This document shows positions 5,303-10,316 of a DNA stretch of 10,316 nt, piece by piece. Position 1 is the stretch's first letter. Each line of letters starts with the position of its first letter. The translations under genes were made by a program, and so were the position numbers. The stretch lies in contig JABGXK010000224.1 of the NCBI GenBank assembly GCA_018675825.1, forward strand, positions 1-10,316, read 5' to 3'. The notes beneath the pieces are model-generated. The model was not told the DNA's origin, searched no databases, and saw nothing but the letters and a program-made list of their open reading frames with translations. This stretch comes from Flavobacteriales bacterium (GTDB lineage Bacteria > Bacteroidota > Bacteroidia > Flavobacteriales > BACL11).

Positions 5303-8300
5303 ATGAAAAAATTACTATTCATTATTTTCTTCATCCCATTCATATTATCTTCACAAGATTGGTATGACATGATGCAAGAGTCAGATGTTAATTTTTATCA
5401 AACTCAAACTGCTTTTAATGATTATTGGGAAGGTAAAAATATTGAAAAGGGAAAGGGATGGAAGCAATACAAGAGATGGGAAGCTTTCATGGAACCAAGA
5501 GTTTTTCCTAGCGGTCAAATACAATCTTTACAGTTATTTGAAGAAAATACACGTCTAATTACTAGAAATAATAATTTTAGAATGTTGCCTCCTAATATTT
5601 GGACACAAGTTGGTCCATCAAATGTACCGCTTGAGGGAAGTGGAAGAAAAAGAGGTATTGGAAGATTAAATACAATTGTTTTCCACCCTTCAGATTCAAA
5701 TATTATTTATGTGGGAGCTCCTGCTGGAGGTTTTTGGAAATCAATAAATTCGGGTCAGACTTGGACAACAAGTACTGATTTTTTAACAAATCTAGGTGTT
5801 TCAGATATTGCTATTCATCCAAGCAATACGGATACTATATTTATTATTACAGGAGATAGGGATGGTGGTGATACTTACGCTTATGGGGTGATGAAATCTA
5901 TTGATGGTGGACTTTCTTGGCAAACTACTGGTTTATCTTTTAATATTACTTCATCTTACAAAGGAAATAGAATTTTAATAGATCCAAATAATCCTGATAT
6001 AATTATAGTAGCAACAAGTAATGGTATCTATAGATCAAATGATGGAGGTGATAATTTTGTTCATACTTTTCAAAATGAAAATTTAACTAGTATGGAGTTT
6101 AATGTAGTAAATTCTGATATAATTTATGCTGGATCTAAAGGTAATACAACTGTTTTTAAATCTATTGATAATGGAATAAATTGGTCTCAATCTGGAAGTG
6201 GACTTCCTTCATCTAGTGATGTAAGTAGAGCATGTATTGCTGTAACTTTAGCAAACCCTGATGTTATTTATGCATTATTTGGTAATAATAGTAATGGTTA
6301 TCATGGAGTATATAAATCTTCTGATCAAGGAAATAATTGGACTCTACAATCTAATTCACCCAATTTGTTAGGATGGTCAACTAATGGTTCTGATAATGGT
6401 GGCCAGGCTTGGTATGACTTAGCTTTAACAGTTTCTCCAGTTGATGAAAATATTGTTTTTGTTGGAGGCGTGAATTGTTGGAAGTCAACTGATTCTGGTA
6501 TTAGTTGGAATCTAAATACACATTGGTATGGAGGTGGAGGTGCAAATTACATGCATGCTGATGAACATATGCTTCAATATAATACAATAGATAATAAAAT
6601 ATATTCTGCCAATGATGGAGGTTTATATGTTTCGAATGATAATGGCACTAATTGGACAGATATTTCTGATGGTTTACAAATATCCCAATTTTATAGATTT
6701 GGTGTTTCTCAAACTGTTCAAGATTTGGTTATTGGAGGTACTCAAGATAATGGAACCTTTTTAAAAGATAACCTTAATTGGAGTGCAGTAATTGGCGGAG
6801 ATGGAATGGAGTGTATAATTGATTATACTGATGCTAATATTATGTATGGATCAGTTTATTATGGAAATATAAGTAAATCTACTAATGGTGGTAATAGTTT
6901 TTCATCAATTGCACCTGCTAGTAATGGTGCATGGGTTACTCCGTATATGTTAGATAGAAATAATCCACAAATTATTTATATTGGATATGAAGAATTATAC
7001 AAATCTACTGACGGTGGAAGTTCATGGAATATTATTACAAATAATGAAACTAATGGTGGAAAAATTGATCAATTACAAGTTTCAAAATCTAACCCAGATA
7101 TAATTTATTTTTCTGATAATGCTAATATTTTTAAAACTATTGACGGAGGTTTGACATGGAATAACCTTACAGGTAGTCTTCCAAATAAAACAATAACGTC
7201 TATTACATTAAATTCAACGAATGAAGATAGAGTTTGGTTGACGTTTTCTGGGTATGATAATAATGAAAAAGTTTATTTTTCAGATAATGGAGGAAATACT
7301 TGGAATAATATTAGCGGAACACTTCCAAATGTTCCAGCTAATTGTCTAATCCTAAATGAATTAGATAGTTTAGAAACTTTATATATTGGAACAGATTTAG
7401 GTGTTTTTACCAAAGATTCAACTATTAACGATTGGAATAATTATAATTATGGTTCTTTACCTAATGTTATCGTTAATGAACTTGAAATTCAATATCCTTC
7501 AAATAAATTATTAGCTGCAACATTTGGTAGAGGCCTTTGGAGTATTGATTTACTAATTACATCTCCTCCAGTAGCAGATTTTACTGTTAATGATTCTATA
7601 TTTTGTAATGTACCTGCTACAGTTAATTTTACTAACACATCATATTATTCAAATTCCTATTACTGGGATTTTGGAGATGGTAATACTAGTACATCTACAA
7701 ATCCTTCTCACAGTTATTCAAATTTTGGAACTTATACTGTTAGCTTAATTGCTAATGGACCTTTAGGAATTGATAGTATCGTATATACATCCTTAATTAA
7801 TATTAATCAAAATAATCCATGTATAATTACTTTACCATCTAGTGGTGAAGGCGATCTACAGACTAATTGTAATGGTTCTTTATACGATGTTGGTGGTCCA
7901 AATGGAAACTATTATGATAATAATAACTCTTGGATTACAATTTCTCCACCAGGAAGTAATCAAATAACATTAAATTTTACTGATTTTGATATTGAAGCAC
8001 CTTCATCTGGACTTTCTTATTGTAATTGGGATTATCTTGAAATTTTTGATGGTGCTGACACATCTGCACCCTCATTAGGTCAATATTGTAATACTCTAAC
8101 TGGCGGTCCAGGTACTATAATAACTTCTTCTGGATCAGTTACTGTATATCTTCATGCTGATCAAGCAGTTAATGGAAGAGGCTTTGAATTAAATTGGTCT
8201 TGTAATTTTCCAAATATCCCTCCAAATACATTAATCACTTGTAGTGATACTATAAGTTGTGATGGAATACTAAGTTTTACTGATCTTTCATTAAATGGAC

Positions 8301-10316
8301 CTGATACTTGGAGCTGGGATTTTGGGGATGGAAATTTTTCTAATCTTCAGAATCCAATTCACACTTATTTATATCCAGGAGTTTATTCTGTTAAATTAAT
8401 TACATCTAATCAATATGGTGTTGATTCTATATTAATTAATGATTATATATCTGTATTTGATGATAATATTTCTTCAACTAATGATACTATTTGTAGAAAT
8501 AGTACTGCCATTTTAGAAGCTAACTCTGTTTATGGAATAATTAATTGGTATTCAGATTCGTTACTATCAAATTTTTTAGATACAGGAGAGATAATTACAT
8601 TAAGTAATATTAATAGTTCATCAACATATTACTCAAGAAATGAATTATCCTTTTCTAATATTTTTGGAGGTCCAAATGATAACTCATTTGGTGGAGGAGG
8701 AGCTTATCAAGGAAATAGATATTTGGTTTTTGATAATTATAAATCTTCAAAGCTAGTATCAGTTTTAGTTTATTCTTATGTTGATGCTAATAGAATGATT
8801 GAGCTCAGGAACTCTAGTAATCTAGTTATTCAAGATACAAATATTTATATCCCTTATGCTCCTAATGGGTTAAGAATATACTTAAATTTTGATATTCCTG
8901 TTGCAAATAATTTACAATTAGGAATTGGTGGAATAACTACTAATTTATTTAGAAATGATAATGGAGCTGTTTTTCCATATGACATTTCAAATATTATTTC
9001 TATTTCAGGAACCAATGCTTCATTGGGATATTATTATTTCTTTTATGATTGGGAAATAGAACTACAATCTTGTTATTCTAATGTTTCTGAGAGTCAGATT
9101 ATTGTTAATGATACAAGTTACATTCAAAATATAGTAAATCTTTGTAGTGGTGATAGTATTCAAGTAGGAAATAATTTTTATTCAAACTCAGGAATTTTTA
9201 TTGATACTTTAATTAAAGAAAATGGTTGCGATAGTATCATTAATACTAGTTTAATAGTTGGATTAAATACCACCATTAATCAAAGTTTTACCATCTGTTA
9301 TGGATCATCTATTTCAATTGGACCTAACTCATATTCTGTTTCTGGATTATATATAGATACTATTCAATTTGGAGGTTGTGATAGTATTATTATAACAGAT
9401 CTTAATGTTTTAGATAATACATCTTATCAACAATCATTCTCTTTATGTAATGGGGAAAATATAACTGTAGGTAGCAATTCTTATAATTTAAGTGGTAATT
9501 ATATCGATACTTTAGTCTCTTTTAACGGTTGTGATAGTATCGTATCTACTTCTTTATCTTTTTATAATAATTATTCTACTTCTAATTTAGAAACTATCTG
9601 TTTTGGAGATTCTGTAACTATTGGAAATAGCACCTATTCTACTCCTGGTAGTTATGTTGATTCTATTTCTTCTAGTTTTGGTTGTGATAGTATTATTCTT
9701 ACATCATTATCAGTATTTCCAACTCTTTATGAATATCTTAATTTTACTATCTGTATTGGCGACAGTGTAGAAATAGGCAACAATACTTACTTCTCTAGTG
9801 GTTCTTATTCTGATACTTTATTATCATCATTATTTTGCGATAGTATAATTTCCACAATAATTCAAGAATCTATTCCTGTAGCTCTATTGATTGAAAATTC
9901 TGGAATTCTTTCCTTTAATGTAAATGGAGGCTTACCTCCATATAATATTCAATTATTTGGTCCAAATGGCATTATTTTTAATTTAATCAATAATAACGGA
10001 TTAGGTGGAAACTATACTCCAACTATAAATGGAGACTACTATATTGTTTGTCTAGATCAACAAGGTTGTTATTCTGATACTGTTCTAATAAATATTGATT
10101 TTTTATCAAATATTTCAACTATTAATATTAATGATTTAAATATATATCCTAATCCTACAGATGAATTTATAAATATTGAATTTTCTTCTTTAAGTGATAA
10201 TAATATTAATATTAAAGTAAACAATGCTTTAGGACAAGAGGTTTTAGCCGAAGAGTTTTTTAATTATAGAGGAAATTTCTTACAAAAGTTTAATGTTAAT
10301 CATTTATCTCAAGGAG
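5303..10316 (+). CDS. Giant T9SS-secreted multidomain surface protein (propeller, PKD, CUB, repeats), 3' end beyond window
   Basis: The frame is open from ATG 5303 to the window end (1671 codons) and incomplete at the C-terminus. Residues 1-18 are a signal peptide (MKKLLFIIFFIPFILSSQ). Residues about 48-72 carry the GWKQYKRWEAFMEPRV-type lead seen in Bacteroidota propeller proteins. An Asp-box (BNR/VPS10-like) beta-propeller spans about 100-750 and closes with ATFGRGLW (740-747). PKD domains have WDFGDG at 788 and 1005. A CUB domain spans 840-967. An Ig-like region (about 1055-1260) contains an inserted beta domain, and five Cys repeats occupy about 1279-1520. An SprB-like segment (GGLPPYNIQLFGPNG) follows, then the T9SS type A sorting domain beginning NIYPNP (1613). 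It is probably exported by T9SS and surface-anchored or released. The role may be adhesion, polymer binding or hydrolysis; no catalytic residues were identified. It is likely co-transcribed with pyrD. Confidence 0.93.
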   Translation, partial: MKKLLFIIFFIPFILSSQDWYDMMQESDVNFYQTQTAFNDYWEGKNIEKGKGWKQYKRWEAFMEPRVFPSGQIQSLQLFEENTRLITRNNNFRMLPPNIWTQVGPSNVPLEGSGRKRGIGRLNTIVFHPSDSNIIYVGAPAGGFWKSINSGQTWTTSTDFLTNLGVSDIAIHPSNTDTIFIITGDRDGGDTYAYGVMKSIDGGLSWQTTGLSFNITSSYKGNRILIDPNNPDIIIVATSNGIYRSNDGGDNFVHTFQNENLTSMEFNVVNSDIIYAGSKGNTTVFKSIDNGINWSQSGSGLPSSSDVSRACIAVTLANPDVIYALFGNNSNGYHGVYKSSDQGNNWTLQSNSPNLLGWSTNGSDNGGQAWYDLALTVSPVDENIVFVGGVNCWKSTDSGISWNLNTHWYGGGGANYMHADEHMLQYNTIDNKIYSANDGGLYVSNDNGTNWTDISDGLQISQFYRFGVSQTVQDLVIGGTQDNGTFLKDNLNWSAVIGGDGMECIIDYTDANIMYGSVYYGNISKSTNGGNSFSSIAPASNGAWVTPYMLDRNNPQIIYIGYEELYKSTDGGSSWNIITNNETNGGKIDQLQVSKSNPDIIYFSDNANIFKTIDGGLTWNNLTGSLPNKTITSITLNSTNEDRVWLTFSGYDNNEKVYFSDNGGNTWNNISGTLPNVPANCLILNELDSLETLYIGTDLGVFTKDSTINDWNNYNYGSLPNVIVNELEIQYPSNKLLAATFGRGLWSIDLLITSPPVADFTVNDSIFCNVPATVNFTNTSYYSNSYYWDFGDGNTSTSTNPSHSYSNFGTYTVSLIANGPLGIDSIVYTSLININQNNPCIITLPSSGEGDLQTNCNGSLYDVGGPNGNYYDNNNSWITISPPGSNQITLNFTDFDIEAPSSGLSYCNWDYLEIFDGADTSAPSLGQYCNTLTGGPGTIITSSGSVTVYLHADQAVNGRGFELNWSCNFPNIPPNTLITCSDTISCDGILSFTDLSLNGPDTWSWDFGDGNFSNLQNPIHTYLYPGVYSVKLITSNQYGVDSILINDYISVFDDNISSTNDTICRNSTAILEANSVYGIINWYSDSLLSNFLDTGEIITLSNINSSSTYYSRNELSFSNIFGGPNDNSFGGGGAYQGNRYLVFDNYKSSKLVSVLVYSYVDANRMIELRNSSNLVIQDTNIYIPYAPNGLRIYLNFDIPVANNLQLGIGGITTNLFRNDNGAVFPYDISNIISISGTNASLGYYYFFYDWEIELQSCYSNVSESQIIVNDTSYIQNIVNLCSGDSIQVGNNFYSNSGIFIDTLIKENGCDSIINTSLIVGLNTTINQSFTICYGSSISIGPNSYSVSGLYIDTIQFGGCDSIIITDLNVLDNTSYQQSFSLCNGENITVGSNSYNLSGNYIDTLVSFNGCDSIVSTSLSFYNNYSTSNLETICFGDSVTIGNSTYSTPGSYVDSISSSFGCDSIILTSLSVFPTLYEYLNFTICIGDSVEIGNNTYFSSGSYSDTLLSSLFCDSIISTIIQESIPVALLIENSGILSFNVNGGLPPYNIQLFGPNGIIFNLINNNGLGGNYTPTINGDYYIVCLDQQGCYSDTVLINIDFLSNISTININDLNIYPNPTDEFINIEFSSLSDNNINIKVNNALGQEVLAEEFFNYRGNFLQKFNVNHLSQG
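5741..7303 (+). repeat. Eleven Asp-box motifs of the beta-propeller
   Basis: Asp-box-like motifs (S-x-D-x-G-x-x-W/F) occur at residues 147 (SINSGQTW), 199 (SIDGGLSW), 245 (SNDGGDNF), 287 (SIDNGINW), 339 (SSDQGNNW), 395 (STDSGISW), 444 (SNDNGTNW), 526 (STNGGNSF), 568 (STDGGSSW), 612 (TIDGGLTW) and 660 (SDNGGNTW). Spacing is mostly 42-56 residues, one per blade, with a longer gap between 444 and 526. Eleven motifs over about 650 residues suggests a large 10-bladed VPS10-like propeller or two smaller propellers rather than one six-bladed sialidase. Asp-boxes are structural turns and do not show enzymatic activity. Confidence 0.85.
7820..8203 (+). other. CUB domain within the T9SS protein
   Basis: Residues 840-967 match the CUB fold: a first Cys before an LYDVGGPNGNYYDN lead (the usual 'DxGGxxxxYxxN' pattern), then ITLNFTDFDIE, YCNWDYLEIFDG, LGQYC, ITSSGSVTVYLHAD and GFELNWSC. 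The DYLEIFDG strand and the paired cysteines are diagnostic. It lies between two PKD domains. In Bacteroidota secreted proteins CUB domains are usually accessory modules for carbohydrate or protein contact. Confidence 0.85.
9137..9865 (+). repeat. Five tandem ~51-residue repeats, two cysteines each
   Basis: Each unit runs C-x-G-[DSE]-x-[IV]-x-[IV]-G-x-x-x-Y-x-x-x-G-x-Y-x-D-[TS]-[LI], then C-D-S-I-[IV], and ends in a short strand plus linker. First cysteines fall at codons 9143, 9296, 9446, 9599 and 9752, a period of 153, 150, 153 and 153 bases. Second cysteines are 27-28 residues later (9227, 9377, 9530, 9683, 9836), suggesting one disulfide per unit. Units are diverged in DNA but regular in protein, so the array is old. 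The fifth unit has FCDS where the others have GCDS. Similar GCDSI units occur in many Bacteroidota T9SS proteins; probably a stalk or adhesive module. Confidence 0.88.
10118..10316 (+). other. T9SS type A C-terminal sorting domain (truncated by window)
   Basis: After a short linker the protein reads LNIYPNPTDEFINIEF (from residue 1612), then NINIKVNNALGQEVL and NVNHLSQG at the window edge. This is the standard N-x-Y-P-N-P start and V/I-x-N-x-x-G-Q-x-V core of the type A sorting domain, cleaved when the protein leaves through the type IX secretion system. The expected remaining part is about 15-20 residues, a GxYxxxI-type end plus a basic tail. Confidence 0.92.

Noticed and set aside
9137..9865. 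Possible CRISPR-like or recent tandem duplication
   Set aside because: The ~153-base periodicity is conserved only at protein level within an open reading frame; the DNA units are diverged and there are no short identical repeats with spacers.

Overview
The window looks like chromosomal DNA from a low-GC member of the Bacteroidota, most likely Flavobacteriia-like. The evidence is the strong A+T bias, near-absence of Shine-Dalgarno sequences, several matches to the Bacteroidota -7 promoter element TAnnTTTG, a TonB-dependent receptor with an N-terminal carboxypeptidase-regulatory-like domain, and a giant secreted protein ending in a type IX secretion (T9SS) sorting domain. I cannot name a genus.

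Region 1 (1-3613) reads as a metal-uptake module. A DtxR/MntR-family repressor gene (547-1206, minus) is followed after a single base by a ZIP-family metal transporter gene (545 to beyond base 1, minus, cut by the window edge). Divergent from them is a TonB-dependent outer-membrane receptor (1325-3613, plus). Between the divergent genes lies a perfect inverted repeat, TTTAGGCTTGCCTAAA (1246-1261), closely resembling known DtxR/IdeR/MntR operators, just upstream of a TACATTTG -7 element (1268-1275). The simplest model is that the metal-loaded repressor shuts off the outer-membrane receptor, and possibly its own operon, when metal is sufficient. The receptor and the ZIP protein would carry a divalent metal, or a chelate of it, across the two membranes. 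Which metal cannot be decided from the sequence.

Region 2 (3614-4147) is an AT-rich gap followed by a small HTH (XRE-like) regulator of a type common in Flavobacteriia. A perfect 8-2-8 palindrome, TGTTTACAAATGTAAACA (3831-3848), sits directly before its probable start codon and is a candidate autoregulatory operator.

Region 3 (4163-10316) holds pyrD, a class 2 (quinone-linked) dihydroorotate dehydrogenase with an extra N-terminal membrane helix. One base later comes a very large secreted protein of at least 1671 residues that runs off the right edge. Its order is: signal peptide, Asp-box beta-propeller, PKD domain, CUB domain, second PKD domain, Ig-like segment with an inserted beta domain, five ~51-residue repeats each with two cysteines, SprB-like segment, and the start of a T9SS type A sorting domain. 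No RNA genes, insertion sequences or CRISPR arrays were seen. Most of the window is ordinary core and surface biology. The two operators, the corrected gene starts and the repeat architecture are the points worth following up.
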